A stretch of DNA of 64,000 bases, from the NCBI GenBank assembly GCA_002720485.1, contig PBIQ01000029.1, positions 1-64,000 of the forward strand. Reading direction: 5' to 3'. The notes under the pieces were generated by a model. It made no database searches. It had not been told where the DNA came from and was given only the letters and a program-made list of their open reading frames with translations. Shown here in pieces: positions 1 to 8,432 of the stretch (its first letter is position 1; each line of letters starts with the position of its first letter). The DNA comes from Acidimicrobiaceae bacterium (lineage in GTDB: Bacteria > Actinomycetota > Acidimicrobiia > Acidimicrobiales > UBA8592). A program made the position numbers and the translations under genes.

Positions 1-2668
1 CCTCTCGTATTTTTGCTAACTCTGCCTCTGCTTCTGTCCGTGCCTTTCTGAAAGTATCTAATTGGCTTATCGCTGCTTGAGCTGCTTCGGATTGTTCTTG
101 GCGCATCCTCCGCAAATCCATCAATTCTTCTTCCACTGCATTGGACTTTTCTTCTACTATTTTGCGGAGGGCTTCAGCCAGACGAAGCTTTCTTTCCAGA
201 TGGACCCGTCGACTTTGGGCATCAGACCTTTCGGACGTGTACCCGTCAAGTCGTTTATTTACATCCTCTAAGCGAGTTTCGAGAAATTGTTTTCTTTCCT
301 CATTGGCCGCTATTTGAGTTTCAATGTTGGTTCTTCGCTCTCCGAGTTCATGAGCTCTTCGGTCTAATTCTTTTCCGGCTTCTTCTGCAATTTTACTCCG
401 GTTTAAAGCCTCGCTTTCAAATGTTTCTAATTCGGGCAAGCTGCGGACTAGCGCTTCTTGAATCTGGATTTGTTCTTGGAGTGTCCCTATCGTTCCAGCA
501 CTTTGGACCTCTAGACCTTCGAGTTCCACTCGAAGCGCACGAAGATCACTTTGGTTTCTAAAGAGCGCATCCTTTAACTCTTCATGATCTCGTTCTGTGA
601 TCTTCAACTGGCTCCGGCAGTTCTCGAGTGCGCGTTCTGCTTCTTTTCGAATACGTCTGCAGTCACTCTGGTTTTTTTCTAGTTGACGAACTTGATCAAT
701 TGCTTCTTCAGACTGGGATATGGCCTCTTCTAGTGCACTCCCAGTCGCTGCTATTCCTGCCGTTCCTACTCGCCAGCCATCTGGAGCGAATCTATCTCCA
801 TCTCGGGTTACGAATACCTTTTGGGGGTTTGTTGTGGCCTTTGAGACACCAGCTGTCCAGTCGTCTACGACAGTTACGTTTCCAAGTAAACTATCCAGCA
901 AGTCTTCTACCAAAGGTATTGTTGAGCGCACATGAGCTCTTAATGTTCCCTCTACCTCAGGTTTCTTTAATAGGTCAACGGAGATCACGCCACCTGATAG
1001 CTGTCCGGATCTAAGCGCTTCCAAGGCTCGTTTTGCTGCATCAAGATCCCGCACAACTACTGAAGCAAAACTTGACCCGATAGCCGCCTCAATGGCTGGT
1101 GCCCAATCATCATCGATTTCGATAAGTTCCAAAAGTGTGCCGACAACACCTTCTAGTTCAGAGATTTCGTCCGCCCCGCTAGATTTCCTGGCTTGATCCA
1201 GAGCCTCTGACAAGGCATCGGCTCTTGCGACCCATGCTTTACTTTCCAATCTTGCTTCAGCTAGAAGCTCTTCAGTGGCTCTCTCTTTTTCTTCGGCGGC
1301 TAATTGGGACGTAAATAGGGTGTCGATCTCTTTGCTTAGAAGGCTCTTTTGTGTACCAAGTATTGACATCTTATTGGTGAGTTCATCCAGCAGATCACCA
1401 GTGTTCTTTTCTTCTCCTGTGAGGGTAGAAATTTTCTGGTTGAGTTGGTCACGGCTATTTTCAAGTGCGTCTATGGAGGCGGCGATGGTTGCTAATTTTC
1501 CTCTAGTTTCTGCCGCTTCAACCCCGTTAGGGGAAATATCTTCAAATAGTTTCTGCTGGAATTCGTTCCTGTCTTCCTTCAGATGCCTCTCTGCTTCGGC
1601 AACTTCCATGGTTGAAGGCTCGAGAAGTTTAGATTTCTCGAACGTTTCCTGAAGTTCCTTTTGGAGCCTTGCGGCTTCAGCTTCTAATGTTTCAACAACT
1701 CCTCCGTCTAATCGACGATCTAAGTCGCGTTGCAATCCAGAAATTCGTTCTGAAAGTAGGGCTTTAAGTCCCCGCGCACGTTCTCTCAAACCCTCTGTGG
1801 CAGCAAGTTGATCGCTAGCTTCACCTGTCCCTGTTGATGCTAATTGATCTTCCGCTGTTTCAATGTCTGTGTCAAGGGTAGCCAACTGGGACCGCAGATT
1901 TTTTTCTGAAGTTCCGTGTTCCTGACGGCCTGATTGTATGGCATTAATCACCTCACGAAGAGCTGTGATTTCTTTCCCAGCTAAATGAATTTGCAATGTG
2001 CTTAATTCAGATGCCAGCGTTCCATGTGTTCGGGCGGCTTCTGCTTGTCGTTCCAGAGGCTTCAACTGGCGTTTTACCTCGCGTACAAGATCTTGTAATC
2101 GAGTTAGGTTCTCTTCAGATGCTTTGAGTCTCCGTTGAGATTTCTCTTTTCGTCTTCGATATTTTAGGATCCCTGCAGCTTCCTCGATGATAGTTCTCCG
2201 TTCTTCCGGTTTCGCGTTAAGAACGGCATCTATCTGCCCCTGTGAAACGATGACATGTTGATGGCGGCCAACTCCCGTATCGCTAAGGAGTTCTTGAATG
2301 TCTAGAAGCCTGCAAGGAACCTCGTTCATGGAATATTCGCTCTCTCCATCTCTAAACAAGATTCTCTTTATCGTCACTTCTTCAAAATCAATAGGAAGCA
2401 TTTTGGCACTGTTATCGATTGTTAACGCTACTTCAGCCCTTCCTAATGCCGCCCTCTTTGCAGTGCCGGCAAAAATAACATCATCCATCTTCTGTGAACG
2501 CACCGAAGCAGGTGCCTGGGCTCCAAGTACCCAAGCAATCGCATCAACTACGTTTGATTTACCACTACCGTTTGGGCCAACGACCACTGCGACTCCGGGT
2601 TCAAAATCTAGAACAGTTGAGTCGGCAAAGGACTTGAATCCCTTTAATGTCATTGATTTCAGGAACAC
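1..2668 (-). CDS. smc: Chromosome partition protein SMC (C-terminus outside window)
   Basis: This is the N-terminal 889 or so residues of the SMC ATPase, which with ScpA/ScpB compacts and segregates the chromosome. The reading frame stays open to base 1, so the C-terminal ABC half (signature and Walker B) lies outside the window. Seen directly: Walker A GPNGSGKS at residues 31-38, the Q-loop region IVSQGQID about residue 150, a long charged coiled coil, a globular hinge at roughly 500-680, and a returning coiled coil. I chose the GTG at 2668 because it gives VFLKSMTLKGFKSF, the family N-terminus; an ATG five codons later is the alternative. No clear Shine-Dalgarno was seen. It follows the mutM-like gene by about 60 bases, the usual actinobacterial order rnc-mutM-smc. 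Identity is certain; the exact start is less so. Confidence 0.96.
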   Translation of the reverse strand, partial: MFLKSMTLKGFKSFADSTVLDFEPGVAVVVGPNGSGKSNVVDAIAWVLGAQAPASVRSQKMDDVIFAGTAKRAALGRAEVALTIDNSAKMLPIDFEEVTIKRILFRDGESEYSMNEVPCRLLDIQELLSDTGVGRHQHVIVSQGQIDAVLNAKPEERRTIIEEAAGILKYRRRKEKSQRRLKASEENLTRLQDLVREVKRQLKPLERQAEAARTHGTLASELSTLQIHLAGKEITALREVINAIQSGRQEHGTSEKNLRSQLATLDTDIETAEDQLASTGTGEASDQLAATEGLRERARGLKALLSERISGLQRDLDRRLDGGVVETLEAEAARLQKELQETFEKSKLLEPSTMEVAEAERHLKEDRNEFQQKLFEDISPNGVEAAETRGKLATIAASIDALENSRDQLNQKISTLTGEEKNTGDLLDELTNKMSILGTQKSLLSKEIDTLFTSQLAAEEKERATEELLAEARLESKAWVARADALSEALDQARKSSGADEISELEGVVGTLLELIEIDDDWAPAIEAAIGSSFASVVVRDLDAAKRALEALRSGQLSGGVISVDLLKKPEVEGTLRAHVRSTIPLVEDLLDSLLGNVTVVDDWTAGVSKATTNPQKVFVTRDGDRFAPDGWRVGTAGIAATGSALEEAISQSEEAIDQVRQLEKNQSDCRRIRKEAERALENCRSQLKITERDHEELKDALFRNQSDLRALRVELEGLEVQSAGTIGTLQEQIQIQEALVRSLPELETFESEALNRSKIAEEAGKELDRRAHELGERRTNIETQIAANEERKQFLETRLEDVNKRLDGYTSERSDAQSRRVHLERKLRLAEALRKIVEEKSNAVEEELMDLRRMRQEQSEAAQAAISQLDTFRKARTEAEAELAKIRE

Positions 2669-2727
2669 AGGGTGAACATAGTCGCTTTGGAGGCAAATTA
2701 CACGTTTGTAACTTTATTTTTTCTATT

Positions 2728-3564
2728 TCAGACTTGGCTCTGTTCGCAGTAGTAGGTCCACTCTCCACCGAATTTTGATCGTGCGATGGGTTTTCGGGAT
2801 CTAGGACTTAACTCTCCGTGCTTCTGAAAGACCGAGTGATGGTCTTGAAAGGAGCCGGGTTCTCCAGTGATTCCGACAAAGAAACTATCCTCTATGCTTG
2901 ATCCGCCGTATTTAACGGCATCGTATAGCGTCTGCACCATTGACTGCCAGAGTCGACGAACTTCATTGGTCGTTAAAGAATCCGATAGTCTGTCGTAGCG
3001 AAGTCCGGCTTCAAATAAAATTTCGTCTGCATACATTGGCCCAACTCCTATGAGGAAAGTCTGATCCGTGAGGAGCGTTTTAAGTTTTATCTTGTATGAA
3101 TGCAATCGATATGCGAACTCACCCCAAGTAACGGGGTTCTCGATCGGGTCTATCCCTAATTCGAGAAGTTCCGGTCGATCTTCGAAGATATTTTCTGTTT
3201 CATGGAATGAAAGTGTCGCATCAGCGTTGTTGTCAATTAGTCTTAACTGCCCCTGCTGGGTGAAGGATACGATTACACCAGTACGCGAATTTTCCTCTTT
3301 CTTATTTGGGACTCGTAACATTTGCCCACCGGTGCCGAGTCCGAAAAGTAAGCTCATCTCATTTGAGAAATCAATGCAGATAAGCATTCCGATTCTTCTA
3401 ACTGATGTCACTTTCTCTTGATCGAAACTTTTCTCAATCAGCGATTTATTACTGGTACCACCAGCGATCCGAGCAATTCTAACTTCAATATTTTTAACTT
3501 TTTTCCCGACACAGTCTCTGTCGAGGTCTCTTCGTATAGTTTCAACTTCAGGAAGTTCGATCAT
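2728..3564 (-). CDS. Fpg/MutM-family protein lacking catalytic residues (pseudo-glycosylase)
   Basis: A 278-residue protein collinear with formamidopyrimidine-DNA glycosylase (Fpg/MutM), which excises 8-oxoguanine and nicks the strand. The start at 3564 is chosen because GAGGAAAAA precedes it and it gives the family N-terminus; an upstream start at 3621 would overlap rnc. Key residues are absent. The Pro nucleophile after Met is Ile2, although the next Glu is kept. The lysine of the beta turn is Met60. The DPRRFG loop reads DNNADA. The Asn of VGxGNxY is Pro (GVGPMYADE). The zinc-finger cysteines are Ser253, Ser256, Cys273 and Ser276, and the finger Arg is Glu268. The frame is intact and sits between rnc and smc exactly as mutM does. 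Homology is clear; glycosylase activity is unlikely, and a DNA-binding or structural role is inference. Confidence 0.9.
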   Translation of the reverse strand: MIELPEVETIRRDLDRDCVGKKVKNIEVRIARIAGGTSNKSLIEKSFDQEKVTSVRRIGMLICIDFSNEMSLLFGLGTGGQMLRVPNKKEENSRTGVIVSFTQQGQLRLIDNNADATLSFHETENIFEDRPELLELGIDPIENPVTWGEFAYRLHSYKIKLKTLLTDQTFLIGVGPMYADEILFEAGLRYDRLSDSLTTNEVRRLWQSMVQTLYDAVKYGGSSIEDSFFVGITGEPGSFQDHHSVFQKHGELSPRSRKPIARSKFGGEWTYYCEQSQV

Positions 3565-3586
3565 TTTTTCCTCTTTGGAATATTGA

Positions 3587-4309
3587 TTATCGCATCTTAT
3601 CGGTATTGAGATCTTCTTCATCCATAAGTTGAGCTAATGCTTGCTCAGCAGCATACTGCATAGCTTCTTTCTTGCTCCGACCTTCACCATGTCCGAGAAA
3701 GCGCCCACTTATAGAAACATCTACAAAAAACTTCATTTCATGGGCAGGACCCACACTTGTGAATGCGTATTCAGGAGAGGCAGAAAAGTGTTGCCCCGCT
3801 AACGCCTGCAATCGACTTTTTGCATCCTCGTTGTTTCTTTCTGAGTTCTCTTCAATTCGGTCACCCAACAATGTTAAAACAAGCCCTTCAGCTGCTTCCC
3901 ATCCTCCATCCAAGAAAACGGCTCCTATGATTGCTTCCATTGCATCTTCTAGCATCGAGGGGGGTAGCGCGTTATCAGATGCCGTTTGGCCTTTACCTAA
4001 TCGTAGAAATGTCGCGACACCTAGATTTTCAGCAAGCTGTGAAAGGCTAGATGAGCTAACTACGAGAGCTCGGAGTTGGCTCAGCTTTCCCTCGGATAGC
4101 TCTGGGTACTGACTGTATATATATCTGGTTACTGCCATACCCAAAACCGCATCCCCGAGGAACTCCAGTCGCTCATTTGAAGGACTTCCGGTATTCTCTG
4201 CACACCAAGAGCTATGCGTTAAAGCTACTTGCAGTAGATCCTCGTTATTGAACCTGTAGCTCAGTTTATTGTATAAGCTCTCATATTTTTCTTGGGGCAA
4301 TACCGTCAA
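3587..4309 (-). CDS. rnc: Ribonuclease III
   Basis: RNase III cleaves double-stranded RNA during rRNA maturation and mRNA decay. The 240-residue protein has the signature NERLEFLGD at about 45-53 (acidic metal ligands E49 and D53) and the second acidic pair in EDAMEAIIG (D122, E125). A C-terminal dsRNA-binding domain spans about 160-230, with the GRSKKEA segment followed by an alanine-rich helix. The start is a TTG that overlaps the acpP stop (TTGA), giving translational coupling. The length is normal for the family. It sits in the acpP-rnc-mutM-smc order found in many Gram-positive bacteria. Confidence 0.96.
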   Translation of the reverse strand: MTVLPQEKYESLYNKLSYRFNNEDLLQVALTHSSWCAENTGSPSNERLEFLGDAVLGMAVTRYIYSQYPELSEGKLSQLRALVVSSSSLSQLAENLGVATFLRLGKGQTASDNALPPSMLEDAMEAIIGAVFLDGGWEAAEGLVLTLLGDRIEENSERNNEDAKSRLQALAGQHFSASPEYAFTSVGPAHEMKFFVDVSISGRFLGHGEGRSKKEAMQYAAEQALAQLMDEEDLNTDKMR

Positions 4310-4596
4310 CCTAACCGCGAATTGACATAGTCAACGGCATCGCGAACACTCTTTAGTTCTTCTAGGTCTTCATCATCGATTCTGAAGTCTATTGATCTTT
4401 CAGAGAGCTCTTCTTCAATGGCCTCGACCAGTTCAATCAATGCAAGCGAGTCTGCATCGAGATCATCGCGGAAAGAATCTCCTTCTTGGATAGAACTCGG
4501 TTCTACCTCAAGTATCTCTCCCAGACGATCCCTGACTAGCTTTAGGATTTCATCTCGACCCAGAGGGTCTCCTTGCATATGTGTTTCTGCGGGCAT
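4306..4596 (-). CDS. acpP: Acyl carrier protein
   Basis: A small acidic four-helix protein of 96 residues that carries growing fatty-acyl chains on phosphopantetheine. The attachment serine is Ser50 in DADSLALIEL, the standard DSL motif. It is slightly longer than E. coli ACP because of an N-terminal extension of about 14 residues; an internal ATG at codon 7 is a possible alternative start. The location between plsX and rnc, with the stop overlapping the rnc start, supports the housekeeping fatty-acid ACP rather than a polyketide carrier. Confidence 0.92.
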   Translation of the reverse strand: MPAETHMQGDPLGRDEILKLVRDRLGEILEVEPSSIQEGDSFRDDLDADSLALIELVEAIEEELSERSIDFRIDDEDLEELKSVRDAVDYVNSRLG

Positions 4597-4673
4597 AATA
4601 GATCTTTCATTCTCGAATTGTCTTAATTCTAGCGATAGATGATGTTTCGTGGAGTTCTTCGAAAGAGAAATTT

Positions 4674-5672
4674 CTATTGCTTAATCACATGCTCAAGATG
4701 CTGAACATGTTTGTCTATAGATAATTCATGCGCTGTGGAGATCGCATTGAAGATTGCCTTTGGCCCTGAGGACCCATGACTGACAATAGCTACCCCTTTG
4801 ATTCCCAAAAGTATCGCACCTCCAACAGATTCGGGGTCGAGTGTTTCATACAGAGGAAGCAGAGCAGGTGCTAGTAATTTAGCCCCTTCCTTTGCGTCCG
4901 AGCTTGAGGAGAAAACCTCTAGTAGGGCGCTGACAATAGATTTTGCAGTTCCTTCAAGGGTCTTTAGGGCAACATTTCCAGTAAACCCATCAGTAACGAT
5001 TACATCGATCTCGGGATTCATTAAATCTCTTCCCTCTACATTGCCTATAAATTCTCCTGAGCATCTACTTTGCCAGCTTTGGTCATCTAAAAGCTCAAAG
5101 GCTTCTTTAACTAAAGGGGACCCTTTACCGGGTTCTTCGCCAATTGAAAGTAGCCCTATCTTTGGTCTAGCGATGTTAAATCTGTCCCTTGCATAGACTG
5201 CGCCCATTTCAGCAAATTGAACTAGCCATTCGGGGTGGCATTCTGCATTCGCGCCGGAATCCAAAAGAATATTTGGATTCTCGCTTCCAGGGATAGGGAT
5301 AGGCGTTGCTATTGCAGGTCTGGAAACCCCACGTATTCTTCCTATTTTCAATAAAGCCGATGCCATGGTCGCACCAGTATTTCCTGCGCTAATCATCGCG
5401 ATGGCTTCGCCATCACGAACAGCTTCAGCGGATCGAACTAGTGAAGAATCCTTTTTCTTGCGGACGGCTGTTGCTGGATCTTCACCCATTTCTATGATCT
5501 CAGAGGCGAACTTAGTAGGGATACCTGAAATATCTGACAGTGCGTCGGGATGCCCAACAAGGAGTACAGGAATTCCAGCCTCAATAGCTAACTCTGCCCC
5601 CTTGATAATGTCAGAAGGTGCATTGTCGCCACCCATTGCATCTACCGCTACTGGTAAGGCGTTATGGTCCAT
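4674..5672 (-). CDS. plsX: Phosphate acyltransferase PlsX
   Basis: PlsX converts acyl-ACP and phosphate to acyl-phosphate, the donor for PlsY in phosphatidic acid synthesis; it is a peripheral membrane enzyme. The 332-residue protein begins with the typical VAVDAMGGDNAP stretch. It contains ISAGNTGA near residue 96 and VTDGFTGNVALK near residue 225, both hallmark motifs. It starts 17 bases after the rpmF stop and precedes acpP, the classic rpmF-plsX-acpP arrangement. The length is typical. Confidence 0.96.
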   Translation of the reverse strand: MDHNALPVAVDAMGGDNAPSDIIKGAELAIEAGIPVLLVGHPDALSDISGIPTKFASEIIEMGEDPATAVRKKKDSSLVRSAEAVRDGEAIAMISAGNTGATMASALLKIGRIRGVSRPAIATPIPIPGSENPNILLDSGANAECHPEWLVQFAEMGAVYARDRFNIARPKIGLLSIGEEPGKGSPLVKEAFELLDDQSWQSRCSGEFIGNVEGRDLMNPEIDVIVTDGFTGNVALKTLEGTAKSIVSALLEVFSSSSDAKEGAKLLAPALLPLYETLDPESVGGAILLGIKGVAIVSHGSSGPKAIFNAISTAHELSIDKHVQHLEHVIKQ

Positions 5673-5689
5673 TCGAGAACCTTGATCTC

Positions 5690-5869
5690 CTAGTTAAGGT
5701 CTAACGCTTCGCGCCCGTTATACCATCCGCAATTTCCGCAAACATGATGGGGTCGTCGAGCTGCTCCGCAACGGGGGCATTTATTTAAAGTCGATGCGGA
5801 TAGTTTCCACGCTGAACTTCGTCGACTTCTTGTTTTAGACTTAGATGTTTTCTTTTTTGGGACTGCCAT
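5690..5869 (-). CDS. rpmF: 50S ribosomal protein L32
   Basis: A 59-residue basic protein found by reading the minus strand between the DUF177 gene and plsX. It begins MAVPKKKTSKSKTR, the standard L32 N-terminus, and carries a zinc ribbon with CPRC at 31-34 and CGNC at 44-47. It sits directly upstream of plsX as in many bacteria. The two CxxC pairs mark the zinc-binding form of L32, rather than the cysteine-free paralogue some actinobacteria use under zinc limitation. Confidence 0.95.
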   Translation of the reverse strand: MAVPKKKTSKSKTRSRRSSAWKLSASTLNKCPRCGAARRPHHVCGNCGWYNGREALDLN

Positions 5870-5943
5870 AGTATGTCCAATTTACAGACAAAAATAGCGA
5901 ACCGTTACCTCTTGTGGAGAATGTTCTCCTGTTACTTGATTTG

Positions 5944-6504
5944 TTATCTGGGCAGATCGCCTAATTTTCCTTCTTCTTCTTCGAAGGTTAGAGACCCTAA
6001 CGCTTCCCATCTGGGGTCGATTGGTGGATCTAAGTTGTGATTTCCCTCTTGCTGGCTTTCGGATCTGGCGGGGTATTCTTCTGGGATAGGACCCTTACAA
6101 TCGTCTGAGCAAAGCGGGGTTAGTGGAAGTGCGAGAAGTATCTGCTCTTGCAACATCGGCCGAAGATCGAGAATTTGATCCATTGGCAACTCAAATGTCT
6201 CTCCTTCTGTTGAATCCCGTTCATAAATTTCGGAGATAATTAGCTCATTATCTCCGTTAGTGGTTTCAAGACATCTCCTGCAAGGCCCGCTCCAGGTAAG
6301 GCACAGTTCTCCACTTACGACAATTTTCTCTCCCGAAGCCTCAGCTCGTAGTTCGCCACCCAGATGTTGGGCTTCAGAATAACTCGTTGATAGATTTTTC
6401 AAGGCCCAGGCTACCGGTAGGGTTACCGCCCCATCCCTTGTGAATAATTTCGGGAGATCGTAGCAAAGAGAATCTTCTTGATTAGGAGTTGGCGCCACTT
6501 TCAT
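5944..6504 (-). CDS. DUF177/YceD family protein
   Basis: A member of the YceD (DUF177) family, found next to rpmF across bacteria and linked to 23S rRNA accumulation in some species. The protein has GPCRRCLE near its middle and CSDDCKG toward the C-terminus, the two conserved cysteine pairs of the family. The C-terminal stretch is acidic and probably disordered. The start at 6504 overlaps the preceding gene by 23 bases; an ATG at 6534 would add ten residues. The overlap region is an imperfect duplication (ATGARAGTGGCSCCAACT twice), which makes the start ambiguous. The gene is in operon with rpmF. Confidence 0.85.
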   Translation of the reverse strand: MKVAPTPNQEDSLCYDLPKLFTRDGAVTLPVAWALKNLSTSYSEAQHLGGELRAEASGEKIVVSGELCLTWSGPCRRCLETTNGDNELIISEIYERDSTEGETFELPMDQILDLRPMLQEQILLALPLTPLCSDDCKGPIPEEYPARSESQQEGNHNLDPPIDPRWEALGSLTFEEEEGKLGDLPR

Positions 6505-7090
6505 CCTGATCGTACAAGTTGGGGCCACTCTCATCTTCTAATGCGTGAGGTTGATGGGCCGCAGTTAGATCTGCAAGAGGGTCACCCTGCAATTTTGTCC
6601 TTCCATCTGCAACCAAGTGAATAGTCCTATTTAAGAGAGCCTCGAAACTTGCAAGTCTTTGATCACAGAAGTCCTCTGTTTCTAGCTTCAAACGTCGAGC
6701 TTCACTTTCTGCAGCCTCTACAACCCGTCGAGCATGAACTTCCGCAGCTTTGACGACTTCTGATCTTTGTACCATCTGACCAGCTCGGGCACGAGCTAAG
6801 TCCATAAGCTCGTCACCTTCTCTTTGTGTTCGGGCAAGAAAGTCTTCCCTTTGTTTGAGAAGCCACCGTGCTGCTCGAATTTCATCAGGTAAACGAAGCG
6901 AGACATCCTTTAATATCTCAAGGACTTCCTCTTTATTTATCATCGAAGATGCAGAAAGCGGTACTGGCCTAGCGGCTTCTACCAGGTCTATTAAAGTTTG
7001 AAGGAGCCTCTCTACCTCTGGGGCTTGATACGGCGTAACTGGTTCAAACACATCTTCACTTCCAGTATTTGAATCCCCGAGATCTGTCAC
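6482..7090 (-). CDS. DivIVA-like coiled-coil protein, probable SepIVA homologue
   Basis: A 202-residue protein with an N-terminal segment ending in VERLLQTLIDLVEAARPVP, then a long alanine- and arginine-rich coiled coil (about 60-170), and an acidic tail with a repeated DESG motif. No membrane segment is present. It lies between coaD and the DUF177 gene, the position occupied in mycobacteria by the DivIVA-domain protein SepIVA (Rv2927c), which regulates envelope assembly at septum and pole. The start is a GTG one base after the coaD stop. The assignment rests on synteny and coiled-coil character rather than strong sequence motifs. Confidence 0.72.
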   Translation of the reverse strand: MTDLGDSNTGSEDVFEPVTPYQAPEVERLLQTLIDLVEAARPVPLSASSMINKEEVLEILKDVSLRLPDEIRAARWLLKQREDFLARTQREGDELMDLARARAGQMVQRSEVVKAAEVHARRVVEAAESEARRLKLETEDFCDQRLASFEALLNRTIHLVADGRTKLQGDPLADLTAAHQPHALEDESGPNLYDQDESGANS

Positions 7091-7091
7091 G

Positions 7092-7562
7092 CTATTCCCC
7101 CTTTGCTAGATAGTTGGCAACTTCATCTGGAACTAATCCAGTGATGTCTCCACCTTGGAGCGATATCTCGCGTATAAACCTACTTGAAAGATATGAGAGT
7201 TGTGGCTCAGCAGGAATAAATATTGTCTGTATGCCTGATACAGTTTTGTTGGTTTGGGCCATCTGAATTTCGCTTTCAAGGTCAGAAGGACCTCGTATTC
7301 CCTTAACTAAATGAGAGGCGGAAACACTCTGAGCTGCTTGGACAACTAAATCTGGAGAGCTCATAGTAATAACGTTGTCGATCTTGGAGAAACATTCTCC
7401 TAATAGCTCTTCTCTCTGTTCTAGAGGAAGAAACCCTTCTTTCGCTGGGTTATACATAGCAGCAACATAAACGGTTTCAAAGATCTGCGATGCAATCTTA
7501 ACTACATGAACATGCCCATCGTGAAGAGGGTCAAATGAACCGGGATACAGTGCTATCGCCAT
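7092..7562 (-). CDS. coaD: Phosphopantetheine adenylyltransferase
   Basis: CoaD transfers AMP from ATP to 4'-phosphopantetheine, the penultimate step of coenzyme A synthesis. The 156-residue protein has the nucleotidyltransferase HxGH motif as HDGH at residues 14-17, in YPGSFDPLHDGH. The second signature appears as YLSSRFIREI near residue 122, the family's ISSTxxRE. The length is normal. It lies between rsmD and the SepIVA-like gene; rsmD-coaD adjacency is widespread in bacteria. Confidence 0.96.
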   Translation of the reverse strand: MAIALYPGSFDPLHDGHVHVVKIASQIFETVYVAAMYNPAKEGFLPLEQREELLGECFSKIDNVITMSSPDLVVQAAQSVSASHLVKGIRGPSDLESEIQMAQTNKTVSGIQTIFIPAEPQLSYLSSRFIREISLQGGDITGLVPDEVANYLAKGE

Positions 7563-7576
7563 ATACGCAGTCTACC

Positions 7577-7644
7577 TGAGGTTTTCCTCAACACTTCGAA
7601 GAGTTAGTTGCCACCTGAGATACGAGAGAATTTAATTAATTCTC
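7577..7644. promoter_or_regulatory. Two inverted repeats in the coaD upstream gap
   Basis: The 118-base gap between rsmD and coaD holds two perfect palindromes. GAGAATT and AATTCTC (7626-7632 and 7638-7644) are separated by five bases. TGAGG and CCTCA (7577-7581 and 7586-7590) are separated by four. Neither is followed by a T-tract on the minus strand, so operator sites or a weak terminator for rsmD are both possible. The function is inferred only from position. Confidence 0.35.
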
Positions 7645-7679
7645 AAAGGCAAGAGAAAGTTTCTTCCGGTAGTTGCTAG

Positions 7680-8207
7680 TTAAGGTATTTTGCGCGTCCG
7701 TTTGGCGATAACTACGAATGTTGATCCATATTTCTTTGCCTTTATCGATGTCCATGGTTCTGGTAGCAGTATTTCGCGCTCTGATTCAATAACTACTGCC
7801 TCGGCCAGCAACGACTCTAGAAGATCATCCCAATCTAGAAATGTATATGGGGGATCGAGGAGTGCGACATCATGCTCACCTATAGATTCAACAATTTGTA
7901 AATAATCACAATGTTTTACCTCAGCTATATCCCGGAACTCCAATGTTGCAATATTCTCGTAAATCACGTCGATACAAGCTTTCTGGTGATCAACGAAAGT
8001 AGCACTCTTTGCACCGCGTGAAAGTGCTTCTAAGCCAAGCGCCCCAGACCCAGCAAATAAATCAAAAAAATGTCGTCCTTCAATCAAATCAAAACTTGTT
8101 AACGAATTGAAGACTGCTTCGCGGACCCTGTCTTTAGTCGGGCGGACATCTTCAATTTGTGGAGGGATTATCTTTCTTCCCTTTGCAATGCCCGATACGA
8201 TGCGCAT
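7680..8207 (-). CDS. rsmD: 16S rRNA (guanine966-N2)-methyltransferase RsmD
   Basis: RsmD methylates G966 of 16S rRNA using S-adenosylmethionine. Starting at the ATG giving MRIVSGIAKGR, the protein is 175 residues. It shows RPTKDRVREAVFN near 27-39, the SAM-binding FDLFAGSGALGLE near 50-60, and the catalytic DPPY motif. A start four codons upstream (8219) is possible, but the chosen one fits the family N-terminus. It is upstream of coaD in the usual order. Confidence 0.93.
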   Translation of the reverse strand: MRIVSGIAKGRKIIPPQIEDVRPTKDRVREAVFNSLTSFDLIEGRHFFDLFAGSGALGLEALSRGAKSATFVDHQKACIDVIYENIATLEFRDIAEVKHCDYLQIVESIGEHDVALLDPPYTFLDWDDLLESLLAEAVVIESEREILLPEPWTSIKAKKYGSTFVVIAKRTRKIP

Positions 8208-8244
8208 GATGCGCAACAATAGCCTGAAGAAGATGTAGGCGACA

Positions 8245-8397
8245 ATGGAAATCCCAGAAGAAATAGTCTGTGTTGATTGCGGTGGAAGGTGCCGTTTAGG
8301 CAGCGATGCGCCAAGAGATGGATGGAGTCCGGGAATGGTAGCTTTCTACAGGTGCCTTGATTGTCTCGACAGGTGGGACATCGTTTTAGAGGAATAG
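8245..8397 (+). CDS. Small zinc-ribbon-like protein
   Basis: A 50-residue reading frame on the plus strand, between and opposite to rsmD and recG. It encodes MEIPEEIVCVDCGG near the start and RCLDCLDRW near the end. The cysteine layout CxxCxxxC at 9-16 and CxxC at 37-40 resembles a rubredoxin or zinc-ribbon knuckle pair. It fills the gap almost exactly, and the cysteine pattern would be unlikely by chance. I do not recognise a named family; a metal-binding or nucleic-acid-binding adaptor is inference. No strong ribosome-binding site is visible. Confidence 0.55.
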   Translation: MEIPEEIVCVDCGGRCRLGSDAPRDGWSPGMVAFYRCLDCLDRWDIVLEE

Positions 8398-8432
8398 GAT
8401 TTAAAGGCGAAATATATTTGAATATTGCAAGA

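Noticed and set aside
3565-3621. Longer start for the MutM-like gene
   Set aside because: It overlaps rnc and gives 19 residues unlike the family, while the ATG at 3564 has a good ribosome-binding site; the extension does not restore the missing proline.
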